Below are positions 1 through 10,662 of a stretch of DNA of 51,523 bases, piece by piece. The stretch's first letter is position 1. Each line of letters opens with the position of its first letter. The notes beneath the pieces are model-generated. The model worked only from the letters and a program-made list of their open reading frames with translations. It was not told the DNA's origin and searched no databases. Where the stretch lies: positions 1 to 51,523 of the forward strand of contig JABYQR010000318.1 of assembly GCA_022592445.1 (NCBI GenBank), in the 5' to 3' direction. Source of the stretch: Cytidiella melzeri (taxonomy: Eukaryota > Basidiomycota > Agaricomycetes > Polyporales > Irpicaceae). The position numbers and the translations under genes were made by a program.

Positions 1-54
1 ATGATTTGCCCAACTTGAGATGTAGTTCTGTGAGAGTGCTACTGAATAGACTAG

Positions 55-975
55 CTACAGAAGTTGGAAAGTGCGTCCATTGATAATTGCATTTCTTCCC
101 CTGGAGCCTACAGGGAACATATCCAAAAAGAATTCAACCACAATCCACATGGTTTGTTGGAGGGGTTCTGGACTTATGTTGCCACGATTCATTGCATCTA
201 AAACCCCTTTCCACATAGAGTCATACAAAGAATCTGGTACGTGCTCTAGTTCTATGGCTGCACTCATGAGTGCTGATGACCAGGACCATTTGGTGAGAGC
301 AGTATGCCGATGACCAGGACCATTTGGTGAGAGCAGTATGACGAGAAACATAAGGACTGGGAAAGTTGGCTGTGTCTGTGCTCTGCCTCTCCAAGTTGTT
401 GCTGGAGGAAGTTGGATAGTGGATTCCTGTACCGCTGTACAGGATGGCAGATCCAGTCACCATGTAGGATGTTCTGGTGACAATGGTGGCAAGCAAAATG
501 AGAGAGGGCAAATTCTGCATGATGGTATAGGATGTCAAAGTGTGATATGAAGCGGGTTTGGAAAGACAGTAAGACTGCTAGCTGTAAGAACTATCTCAGC
601 ATAGTGACACCCAGGCAAGTGCAACACGGACAACAAGGGCTTACCGACCAGCGCTGAGTTGATGAATAGACCTGTCAGTGGAGTTGTAATGGAGGTGTAC
701 TGTCTGAGGTAGTACGAGGATGGTTGCAAGGGCAAGGGGCTTGATAGTGTCTTCAATTATATGAGTTGGAATTTCGCTAAATCGAGTATGTAGTTCCTGG
801 TGACAGCTATCATGTTGTACTGCCTCAGCCTCGGATCTCTTACCAGCTGCGTTTCAAGTTGTTTCACCCCCTTTTTCGCAGTACTTGGGTGTTTCAGCAT
901 CCAACCTGTATGCCTTCCGCCTGCCTGCAACCGCAAAGCTGGCTTCATCCGTGAAGATTCTAGCTGCAAAGCAGC
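55..975 (-). pseudogene. Unrecognised minus-strand coding remnant
   Basis: I do not recognise this gene. Two minus-strand stretches look coding rather than random. One (about 969-757) is basic and soluble and ends LDLAKFQLI. The other (about 275-55) contains SLYDSMWKGVLDAMNRG and ends at a TAG at 55-57. Intron-like spacers separate them, so they may be exons of one gene whose 3' end is here. A 34-bp tandem duplication at 275-342 lies in the same stretch. Because 34 is not a multiple of three it would shift the frame, so the locus is probably broken. No domain, signal peptide or catalytic motif could be identified. It may equally be a decayed transposon gene. Confidence 0.25.
275..342. repeat. 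34-bp tandem duplication
   Basis: Two head-to-tail copies of a 34-bp unit (275-308 and 309-342), beginning GATGACCAGGACCATTTGG and differing only at the penultimate base. This is a recent local duplication inside the unrecognised remnant. Confidence 0.9.
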
Positions 976-1204
976 GTTAGCGGATTAGCAAGAGTTCATG
1001 ATGTACTAGTAGGAGCCGTGTGATACTAGTAGCCCTCACGCGTACATCTGACGCCTGGTGTTACATGATCACCCTCCAAAAGTCGGACACCGTTCACACA
1101 TGCGTGAATCTAGGGGCCACAGCTTATAAATCACTCTCACCAACCACCAACCTCTATTTGTCGCTCTCAAACTGATCTCTCCCTCCCGCATACTTACACT
1201 TCAG
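976..1204 (+). promoter_or_regulatory. Upstream region of glyoxalase I, with TATA box
   Basis: The segment upstream of the glyoxalase ATG has a TTATAAA box at 1124-1130, about 75 nt before the start codon. It is followed by the C/T-rich leader typical of fungal transcription starts. The TATA box is seen directly; its role is inferred from position. Confidence 0.45.
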
Positions 1205-1955
1205 ATGGCTCCCCCTCCTGAGACGAAAGGTTTCAGGGTAGGCTCAAAGTCCTGTCTACATCTCGTGGCTTACGACTGATTAATGCGAACGTGCTCTACT
1301 AGTTCAACCACACGATGATTCGTGTCAAGGACCCAAAGGTGTCGATCAAGTTCTACACCGAGGTACCGTCTCTTGTTTCTGCTACGGCTCCTTTCCTGTC
1401 TGAACCAAACCTGAACCACTACTTTCTAGATCCTCGGCATGGAAGTCATCGCAGGTGAACAAACCGGCTACACAAACACCAAAGTACACTCCAAACTAAA
1501 CCCCCTCCCAACCCCCCTTTTGTGTCCAGAACATCAAGCCAGCAGCTTCACCCTCTACTTCCTGGCTTTCGACACCACCGACGGCACCGCAACAGCCGAA
1601 GAAAAGTCCAAAGCCCGTTCCACCCGCGAGGGCGTCCTCGAACTCACCCACAACCACGGCACCGAGAACGACCCCGACTTTGCTGGCTACGCCAGCGGAA
1701 ACACTGAACCCGGACGTGGCTTCGGTCACATCGCGATTGCCGTGCCCAACATCGAAGAGGCATGCGCTCGTTTCGAGTCTCTCGGCGTGCCATTCAAGAA
1801 GAGGCTCACCGACGGGACTATGAAGCACATTGCTTTCATTTTGGACCCTGATGGGTACGTGCATCTACGTTGACCTCCTCGAAGCAAACACGGTGTTCTG
1901 AGGCTCGTCTTTCATCAGCTATTGGGTCGAGATCATCCCTCGGCGTTTTTCCTAA
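1205..1955 (+). CDS. GLO1: Glyoxalase I (lactoylglutathione lyase)
   Basis: Converts the hemithioacetal of methylglyoxal and glutathione into S-lactoylglutathione; a cytosolic detoxification enzyme. Model: exons 1205-1237, 1303-1362, 1430-1454, 1530-1854 and 1919-1955, giving 159 aa. All introns are GT-AG and 64-75 nt long. The 75-nt intron 1455-1529 leaves the frame open if unspliced, so a plain ORF call starts too late and carries it as extra protein. Another intron, 1855-1918, hides the true C-terminus, DGYWVEIIPRRFS. Family landmarks: FNHTMIRVKDP near the N-terminus, LYFLAFD, VLELTHNHG, GRGFGHIAIAVP and DGYWVE. The four expected metal ligands are present: H14, E77, H106 and E152. Length fits the single-domain enzyme, unlike the duplicated yeast Glo1. 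No targeting signal is visible. Confident on family; exact start is supported by the short conserved first exon. Confidence 0.93.
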
Positions 1956-2279
1956 ACGCGCAGAGAAAAACGGACGCAAAGATGTAAAGTGATAAAGTCG
2001 AATTATCTCAACCGCGGCGCAGATGGGAAAGAGATTGTATGATCAGTGTTGTTGAATTCGCAGCAAATGTTATTTGTAGGAAATGTTCCGGATCGGTGTG
2101 CAAAGAAAGATCGTCATTGCATAAACGACAGAGAACATGCCCATATCATCCCAACGATAACATAATATCAACCATTGGAAAAAAGTCTATATCTGCAGCA
2201 ATGATCCATCAAGCAGTAGCGGTCTCCCCCTCATTAGCAGGTCTTCAAATCCGAGCTAGGACTCGTCGAGAGCACATTC
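1956..2279. other. Convergent intergenic spacer
   Basis: This spacer holds the 3' ends of the convergent glyoxalase and acyltransferase genes. I see no gene, tRNA or repeat in it. Confidence 0.6.
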
Positions 2280-5113
2280 CTATGACATGGCATCACTGTC
2301 CGACACGTCGTTCTCGCTGGTAAGAGCAGCAGCCCACGCCCCAGACACGTTATCCTTCAACGAACCGATCCTTGCCCCCCGCTTCCTCAAGAACGATATG
2401 ACCTCCCTCGCACTCCTCCATCCACTCGGCTCCTCCACCACATGAACCTCATCCCCAGCATCCGCCGCAGAAGCCACAGCTTTGCTAGCCTCGTCGACCG
2501 TTCCGCCGTACCTTAAAGCCAAGTGACTGGAGGCGCAAACCTTGATATCCTTCGGCGACCCTTCGAGGTGAGCGAACATCGACAACAGTGCTTTCGCCGC
2601 TTCCACTCGCGCCCGGAGGACGTGCCGGACGAGCTGACGAGAGGGGAGGCGTTTCTGGCCTTTCTTGCGGAGACGAGGAGTGGCGCTTCCTGGGCTGGTA
2701 GGCGACGCGGAACGGCTGGGGGATGCGGGTGGGGTTTGCGAACCGGAGCGGACGCGGGTACGGTCAACCCAGGGGTTTTCGCGTGGGACTTTGGGGATGG
2801 TGTATGGTGCTAGTGAGGAGAGTGAGAGGTCCCATGTCTTTGGTGCCCATACGCCAACCAGGACACGCCATGCGGCAAGCAGGCGACGAGCGCTAGGGAA
2901 CGATATGTCAGTCAGCGAACGGGCATAAATACACTTCTTCGGGGATGGACGACGTACTGATCAAGTGTGTCTACGAGAACAGTCTACGTCAGCACACTCA
3001 CGCACGCTTCGTAATAGTGTAAACTTACCGTCAATAAAATGATTGTGGTACCATGCAAGACCATATATGAGTCCCAGTCCTGCCAGCGCACCAAGAGCAG
3101 TGTAGCTCAGGGATGCCCAAACGCAGATGCCAATGACGGAATACACCAAGAAGGCCAAGAACAACCCAAACACCACCTTGTTTTGCGCTTGTGTCTCCTC
3201 CTCATCTTCGACCATCTTGGCACCGATCCGCGCAACATAGTACGCCGGAACATGGATGAGGATCGGGACTGCGAAGAAAGGCAACCGAGCCGCCAACGCA
3301 AGTGTCTGTCCTACGAGAACAGCGAGAGTCCGAAGCCGCGAGGGGAGAGCAATGGCTCGCCTCGGGTCAAGCGCATCGGATAGCGGCAGAGTTGAGAGGA
3401 CAGAATTGCTAAGATGAGATTCTTCCAAAAGCGAATAGTACGCAAGAAGCTTGCGTTTGGTGCTGTTGTATTTGGGAGACAGATCGGGAGTAGAGAACAA
3501 GTCAACCAGCCTGCGAGTGTGATTCAGTTGAGCAGCAAGTATAACAGTCAGAGCACAGGGAGCACGTACGTTTGCGAAATCGCAACAAATTCATCAAGCG
3601 ATATGGATCGCTCGTCTGCCCAAAGCAGATCTCTCGCCATTCGAGCTGTGTACAGCGTGTCCCTTATGTTTCCTGAGATTTTACCGTTTTACTCAATCAG
3701 GCTAGGACCCACCAGTCAGGAGCATTGATCGTGGTTTCGATCAACTCGCGTTCAATGCGAGCGGTCAAGCGCTTAGCAGCAGCTCGATCCGCGCCTTCGT
3801 TCCCGGACATGTATTGCTCTATGTATTCATCCATAGAAATTGACTTGCAGTACCTATTGTCAAGGTTAGTGGCGACAAAACATCTAAAATGATCAGCACC
3901 CTTACTCTACAATTGCCTAAGGCAAAAAAGTCTTCAGCGGACTAGGCATCTTTAGTGTAGCAATAAGAGGCGACGCACCCGACTACGGTACTTGCTCTTG
4001 TTCGTGTACACAATTGCGACAGGAACAATGGTTGCAGGATTTCCGCGGCCGTTGTCCTTCGACTGCTTGGTATATTCCAAAGCAGCCCACGCCGCGCCAT
4101 CCTTGACTTGCATAATGCGTGGTTCCGTGTAACTTGTACCTTCAGGGAACAACGCAACAGCGACGCCGTTACTCAGCGCCTCGATGGTACCTCGCAACAA
4201 CTTCTGGCGGTCCTTCGATTTGCGGTCAACTGGAATGTTGCATGCATCTAGAAGAATCCAGGCCACGACTGGATTCTTGAAAAGGGACGCTGTCAACGGT
4301 GATCCCATGAGGACGTGTGTCACTGTTTATTTTGCAGTCATACTTACCTTTGGACCAGTAATACAGTATACGCCTGTATGGCATTGTCCACGCTATGGGC
4401 ATGACAACAAGCTTAGCGTCGGATTCCAGCAAGACAAAGACTGGCTGGAACTCACATAGGATTGCGGGGTCGAGCATCATGTTATGGTGTGTCGCGGCAC
4501 TGGGGAATCACTAGTCAGTAGCCTTCTAGGGTTGTGAGTACGCGAGGAAACAATCGCGCTCTGGGTAGATAGCGAGGTTTGCACAGCTCTGTCAAGGCAC
4601 TCATGGTGGCGTATGCAATTTACACCAATAAGCTGGCACCGACAGATGAGCTTAAGGAGCGAAGCCTAGCTGAGCAGCTGGGCATCGATCTTGTACATGT
4701 ATTGCTTGTCGGGCACCATCACTGAGCAAGTGCTAGTGAACAGAGCACCGTAATAGAGAAAAGAACTGCCAGATGCGACATGCAAATGCCAAGGTATCGA
4801 GAGGCGTCCCTAGACGGAACGCAGAGGATAAGCCTAGGGATGCCAGACTAGTTTTCGTGGGTAGAAATCGCTTCCACCAAGTCGGAGCGACCTAACGTGC
4901 GTTGGTTTTGACAACGCGAAGAGGGCGACTGGTACGTGCGAGTCAAACTGAAGACGGCGTATGCAACACTCACACAATGCAGGGACCGTCCTCAGGTACA
5001 TTTTCGCTACCAATGACATGCGTTTCAGAGTAGAACGCAATTGCTGCCTTTTCCACAATCTTGCGAATAATGCGGTGAGTGATCTTCATGCCTGTTGGTC
5101 GTGTCGCGGTCAT
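2280..5113 (-). CDS. PlsC-family membrane glycerophospholipid acyltransferase
   Basis: Predicted to move an acyl chain from acyl-CoA onto glycerol phosphate or a lysophospholipid at the ER. Substrate is not resolved. Exons on the minus strand: 5113-4974, 4499-4456, 4392-4348, 4322-3979, 3916-3906, 3853-3713, 3662-3570, 3510-3029, 2970-2958 and 2892-2280. They sum to 1926 nt (641 aa). Catalytic H-x4-D is THHNMMLD (H52, D57); the glycerol-phosphate motif is FPEGTSYTEP (about 135-144), followed by VPVAIVYTNKSKYRSR. Three hydrophobic stretches near 334-368, 385-407 and 408-426 indicate a C-terminal membrane region, followed by a soluble S/P-rich tail. Oddities: exons of 11 and 13 nt, and a first intron of 474 nt, far longer than the others. 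The Met at 5113 was chosen because it opens the conserved block; Met at 5089 is an alternative. Confidence 0.85.
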
Positions 5114-5494
5114 GGTCGCAGTGCTGGTGGTGGTCGAGGTTTCAAGACCGCTTGTAATAAGCCCCAACAGAGAGTAGTGAGAGAGGTGACAAGTCAGCAA
5201 ATGCTTGTCAGTGGGCTGTTGCTGCCTGCAGTTGAGTAGTTGGTGACGGTGGACAAGCAGAGTGTTCCCTTGCAAGCATTTAGCCTCTCCCCACAAGTTC
5301 CTCACTTTAGGTTCGCTTGATATCAGTTCGGTTTGTTCACGTGATCAAGCGGACTCGAACCGACACGTCGAACTTCAGTCGAGAGTCGCTTTTCAATCTT
5401 TACACTGAAACTTGGCACCAAAACAACTCATACTTTTACCAACCTCGCATCGACGACTAGAATCCGGTTCTCACCTGGCTAGCACTCTTTCAGG
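5114..5494. promoter_or_regulatory. Divergent promoter, acyltransferase / SPC3
   Basis: The acyltransferase (minus) and SPC3 (plus) start codons are 381 bp apart and face away from each other, so they share this interval. It holds a palindromic E-box, CACGTG, at 5338-5343, near its centre. Both products act at the ER membrane, so co-regulation is plausible but only inferred. Confidence 0.55.
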
Positions 5495-6395
5495 ATGCAC
5501 ACCACTTATGCACGCATAAACAACGTGATTGCTTCCCTGTCGTCCTGCATGATGGTCTTATTGGCCGCCATAGCCTTGTCTTCAGTCCTGTTCACTGCAG
5601 ACCCAAAAGGAGAGCTCGATGTTTCGCCAATGCAAATGTGAGTGGTAGCTTTTGAATGCCTCGCCATATCTTGGAGCTGGGTAACGCTGACAACGGGTGT
5701 GGACTAGATTTTCTGGCAACACACGGCGTTACGTGAGCAAGAAACAGGATGTAGCTTTTTTGAACTTCAATGTGACAGCAGGCGAGCAGCAACCTTGCGA
5801 AGCTCTACCTTGACGATACTCAACGGCTCTCTGCGCATAGACCTGACACCGCTATTTAACTGGAATACGAAACAACTCTTTCTGTATGTTCAGGCTGAGT
5901 ACGTCAACGCACAAGGCGTGAAGAACGAGGTCGTCGTCTGGGATAAAATCGTTCGTACGAAAGAGGAAGCGAATCTGGCTCTTTCAGGGCGAAACAAGTA
6001 CTTGTTCAGGAACCTAGGTACCTCTTTCAAGTGAGTCACACTTCTTTCTTCCCCAGATCCAGTCTCGTGGCTATTCTTTGCTGTTCTATCGATCTTCGCG
6101 GGCACAAAGTGAGCGTGCCTCTGCAGGTGTTCTCCATATACAATCGCAAAAACCCCGTGCCTCTATTCTCGAGAAAATCATCGCCGAGTCCACGATGCGA
6201 TGCGGCTTCCTCCTGTCGCCTTGACATGTCGCATTGTCGCATTCATGCTGATTCTTCAATAACAGGAACGTTGAACCGGCCCACTTCTCCCTCAAGTACA
6301 ATGCAATGCCTTACGTGGGACTGCTCACTTATGGCGAAGCAGCACGCACGGTCGAGCCGATACCATTTCCAGAGAAGCGTAGCGAAGTCGCTTAG
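5495..6395 (+). CDS. SPC3: Signal peptidase complex subunit 3 (SPC22/23 family)
   Basis: A subunit of the ER signal peptidase complex, needed for cleavage of signal peptides during translocation. Exons 5495-5637, 5708-5781, 5841-6030 and 6266-6395 give 178 aa, the usual length for the family. It begins MHTTYARINN, followed by one hydrophobic segment (about residues 13-38), which makes it a type II membrane protein with a lumenal C-terminal domain. Family landmarks in order: FNVTADLTPLFNWNTKQLF, VQAEYVN, VVWDKIV and YNAMPYVGLLTYG. The NVT at the second exon junction fits a lumenal glycosylation site. Intron 5782-5840 starts with GC instead of GT; the GC-AG reading is forced because it restores the conserved NVTADLTPLFNW block. 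The last intron (6031-6265) is long at 235 nt. An E-box-bearing divergent promoter lies upstream. Confidence 0.92.
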
Positions 6396-9168
6396 AGGGA
6401 CGACCAACGTTAGCCTGATTCGCAGTGCCCCTCATGTAACTGTAATCACCACATATTCGGAACGATTCAGCATCTGACAAGACGTATATCACCGCGTGAT
6501 CCATTATCGATATGAACTCCATTCTTGTCTGTTGCACGCTCGGAAGCTGCGCTAACCCTATCGTTTTTCTTCTCTACAGAGATGAGATACACGTGCCCCT
6601 TTGAAAAGCGTGTGTGTGTATGCAAGGCTGCTCACGCTGCGGGCCAGGTGGCACTCGATTGTCATTTTATTGGTTATTCGGTGACTTCCATAGGCACAGT
6701 TGCATTCCTTCCAAGTCACCAAACGACGTCGTCTACTATTTCATTTTTCCTGATTATTGCGCGGAAATCACGAGCTAGGTGGCATAACTTTGACGGTGAT
6801 ACGAAAAGGAAGGCTTGAGGATATAGCGCGCTGTACGTCCCTTTTTCCTTGAAGGTTTTGGGTCATGCTTGCATGAAGCTTATGGTGGTCATGTAGGTAA
6901 AAGACGATCTATCCTGGGCAAGTACTTACTGGACTGGAAAAGGCATTGGCAAATCTGTCATTCGCCGGCATCTAGCTGAGATTCCATACCCTTTGTCTAG
7001 TCTATTCCAACTCGTGTTTGCTAATTCCTCAACAGCCGTGACATCTTACATCAATCCCACACGCTTGCGCTATGACACCCGGGTAGACTTTCTCGTCAGA
7101 ATCATTCACATGCGAGTGGGTTGTCACCTTTTCCAATTCCAATACCAATCAAGCATCTTCTCAAACACCCGGCCGGCCTCTACTAAAAAAACCCCAACTT
7201 CCCACTATGTAGTTGGTTGATACGCCGACTCGAAGGTTGCCCATGGATGTTGGGAAGTTGTCTCAAGACCATTGAGACCTTCCAACGTACCGAAAGAACA
7301 AAATGGCATAGCCCCCACCCTGCTCTGATGGGCTTACGTTCGTCCTTGTGAATCTAACCTCCCATCTCTCATCAGTGAACTATTACAAAGGTAAAGCACA
7401 ACCCCCCCCAAGTTCCGGCTTATTATACACTTGTTGATCACACGTTTCCGCCCACAGCGTGCTTTTCATATCACTGCTTAGCATGCCACCATGCAGCACG
7501 AGCAGGGGGTGCAATAATCAATAGCAGCAGCCTTACTGCAGACCGTCTACGTGGTGCATACACACTTTGGGAAAGGGAAAGAAACAAAACAGTATCTATC
7601 TAATCATTCGGTAAGCGAAATTTATTTTTATTTGCGTCACTACACCCGTTTGATTCTCCTTCTCCTTCCCTTCCCTTCACCCCCCTACCATCATTGACAA
7701 GTGACTGAAGCCTAGGACACACAAGGGGGAGGGGGCACGGTGAGGTACTCCTCGCCTCCGACCCAAGGTAGGCAGCTTCCTGGGCCCCGTACGCACGAAA
7801 TCGCGCCCGCCCTGTTATTTTCTTAATCCCCGGATGCCTTCTATTGTCACTTTCCCTCTACTTGCTGTTCCGAGTTGACCGAGCGGTTCCACCAACAGTG
7901 ACCTCGGGCACGTCGACGTCGTGTTGTTTTGTTTTTGGCAAATAAGCTCGTCGCTAGAGAGAGCTAGCTGAGAGGTTCCACACCTGTACTGAACATATCG
8001 GAGAAGCAAGAAGCAAGAAGCAAGACCCCAAAAAAAGGAAAAGTTTCAATTTCCGAGTCGACAGTCGACAGTAGACAGTAGGTTAAAACCTTTCCATAAA
8101 TCGGGCCCACACAGGTGGGTGGGGCATCGTGCGACCGAGACAAAACAACAGCGTCATTCGGTCGTTCGTCACGGTTAACCACTGCCTATGACACTGACAT
8201 GATGATCCCTCAGTCGTAACGCTGCGCGCACGTCACGGTATATCCTCTCTCTCTCTCCCACTCTCTCTCTAAACATTCCAGTAAAAGCGTTTCCACTGCA
8301 GAGAACCAACACAAAAAACGGGCCGGGGGATCGTCAGCGAGGTTACAATAAAACGCCAAGTTGAACCCCTCCCCTCGGAGAGAGAGTTTTGCAGTGGTTC
8401 ATTTACTTTGAACCGAAACTCACATGCCAGTGACCCTCCTTCTTCCGAAATTGAAGATTTGATTATCGACCGCTCGCTCACTCGCTTTTTGCAAATTTCC
8501 CAACCGTGGGTCTCGAGCTCCCAAGCATTCGGTTCCATCGTGGAATACTTTGCAGGTCAATCAAATCAACAAAGCACGACTACTCGACTACTCGACTTAT
8601 GCATTGAACTTGATTGTAACGTAAGAACACGCGGTTAATGGGGGTGTAAAGTTATTATAAGTAGGAATCGGAAGTGATGATGTGGGATGGGGATATATAA
8701 CGAATGGATGGATGGATGGATGGATGGAATGGAATGGGGATACAACCAATTGCAAGTGGGTTGGTTCAGAAATAAAACTCGCAGGATAGAAAATAACCTC
8801 GTAAAAATGCAGAGATAGAAAATAACAGTAAGCTATATAGCGGTGATATCGATAAACCAAAAAAAGCAGTGTGCGTGATTATGAGTATACGTAGTTGTGT
8901 TGAAAAAATTAAAACAAAACAAAATAACAAACAAATAACGGATGTGAGAGAGAGAGAGAGAGAGAGAGAGATGAGAAAGCGGGCGGATAGGGATAGCGAT
9001 GACAGGGTATCGACAATACTCGGAGTCACAAGTATGATAACGATGGATGAGGTACATGAAGCGCGAAACGATAAAGCAAACAAGAAAAATAACAACAACA
9101 AAAAGGTTGGGATGAGTTGAGTTCGCAAAAAAGGGTTGGTAGGTTGGTTGGTTGGTGTGGTTGGGGGG
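6396..9168. other. Gene-poor interval between SPC3 and the Zn2Cys6 gene
   Basis: These 2.8 kb lie between two converging genes. The open frames here are short, lack family motifs and lack plausible splice partners, so I call no gene. Simple repeats are present: (GGAT)n at about 8704-8732, a GA run at about 8945-8970 and GGTT repeats near 9138-9155. About 8600-9168 is probably the 3' UTR of the regulator on the minus strand. Confidence 0.5.
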
Positions 9169-10662
9169 TTATGACGGGTAAGAGGAGGACAAAGCCTCGA
9201 GCTCGCGTTGGCGGGTTCCTCTCCTGGAATTGACAGGGTACACGCATTGCAGGTTGCGTCGTGCGCATTGACTGTTTCGAATTCGATTAAGCATCCATCA
9301 GCATCAGTAAAAGTAGAATCCACCTCAAAAACAAAAACCAAAAACACGAAAAAAAAAAGGAAGAAGAAGAAGAAAGAGAGAGAGACTGACTTGCACGTCC
9401 GATCCTTCTTCCCCGGCGCCGGACTCCCACACGCAATCTTTCGTTTCCTACAAAACAAACAAGCAAGCGTCAACGGTTTCTTCGGTGTGTCTTCAACAAC
9501 AACAACGCCGACGACGGGTGGGCTTCTCGGGGCAGGAATCAAAATCGGCGTCGGATGCTGCTGTTGGTGTTGTTGGGTTGTGAAGAGCAACTGCAAAGAC
9601 CTGCTATCCGCGATAGGATACCGAGGTTGCGGACGCTCGATGCTACCGATGCCTCGGATGCCTCGGATGCTAGACGAAGACTCGAAAGGTGAGGAGGAGG
9701 GAGATCGACGAGAGTCTTCTACCACTTCTGCCATGCCAGTGGTGCCCCCATAACGATCTTGTTCTTGGTGGTGATAGGGCAAGTGACCCATGGGAGAGTC
9801 CGAGCGGTATGATGTTGTTGTTGGGTGTGCAGGCGGCGCGTGTTGGTAGTGCGGAGGAGGGTAACAGCGTTGTTGTTGGTGGCGTAACTCGGTTGGTGTC
9901 GAATCTACGTCTATGGAGAAGAGTTGGGAGTGGGGATCGAGGAGGGTGTTGTTGCAGTATCCGTCGTGGGTGTAGGTTGGGAAAGGCTCGCTGCCGCCTT
10001 CCGAGGTGTCGTCCAACACTGGCGAGAGTTGACCATACGAGTCGTAAGCGGTGGTGGGGTTGTACCCGTCGGATACGACAGAACGAGGCGGATCCACCGG
10101 GTAGTAGTTGCTGCTGTTGCTGTTGTTGTTGGTGTTGTACGCGTCGACGAGTTGGACGTGTTCGTAAGGCTGGGGCGACTCGTAGAATGTACCAGCAGAG
10201 GAGTCATCAGACACCGGTGAGACTTCGCCAGGTTCGTAAAACTGTCGAGTGTAGAAGGAACGCGCTTGGAGGTGGGGGTGGTGATTGTGATTGTGTTGAA
10301 ACCACTCAGGCTGTCTGGTGCTGCTAGTGGACGACGACGACGACTGAGAGTCGTGTTCTGTTGGGTAGGGTGTTGCAGTGACGGCAGGATGATTGGCGTC
10401 TCCGGGGTAGAGGAGTGGGTGGGAGCCTGCTGAGGTATAGGGAGCCTAATTATTTCCATTGCTATTGAGATGTAACCTTGATAAGACGAAACTCGTGAGG
10501 CCTTCTCACCTGATCCACGCCGACGAGGTATGGCGGGTAATATTGGGAGCAAGGGTAGAGTGTGTCGTCGTCGTCGTCGTAGGGTGTGTAGTAGTCCTGG
10601 GAGGATGGCCCGTTGGTGTGAGGATCGTAGATGTGCGGCGGGTGGACCGTGTAAGTCGCCAT
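9169..10662 (-). CDS. Zn2Cys6 transcription factor with C-terminal zinc cluster
   Basis: A nuclear sequence-specific DNA-binding regulator. Exons 10662-10510, 10445-9391 and 9271-9169 give 436 aa. Residues 1-370 are low-complexity, rich in Tyr, Pro, Ser, Gln, Asn and His (for example YDDDDD, NTNNNSNSSN and HQQQ tracts), as in activation or scaffold regions. The zinc cluster lies at the far C-terminus: cysteines 380, 383, 390, 402, 405 and 412, with spacing C-x2-C-x6-C-x11-C-x2-C-x6-C. Intron 9272-9390 falls between the fourth and fifth cysteines; splicing creates the CNQC motif that an unspliced ORF lacks. A basic linker (SRRGTRQREL) follows, then the TAA at 9169. No fungal_trans middle domain is present. 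Targets are unknown. The start at 10662 (MATYTV) is preferred; a Met at 10686 in the same frame is possible. Confidence 0.85.

Noticed and set aside
8766..9390. Apparent extension of the Zn2Cys6 ORF into an F/L-rich tail with possible membrane segments
   Set aside because: It is read-through of a pyrimidine-rich intron and 3' UTR; splicing 9272-9390 gives the complete zinc cluster and an early stop.
9208..10327. Overlapping plus-strand ORFs of 181 and 212 codons
   Set aside because: Antisense shadows of the low-complexity regulator gene; composition is repeat-driven.
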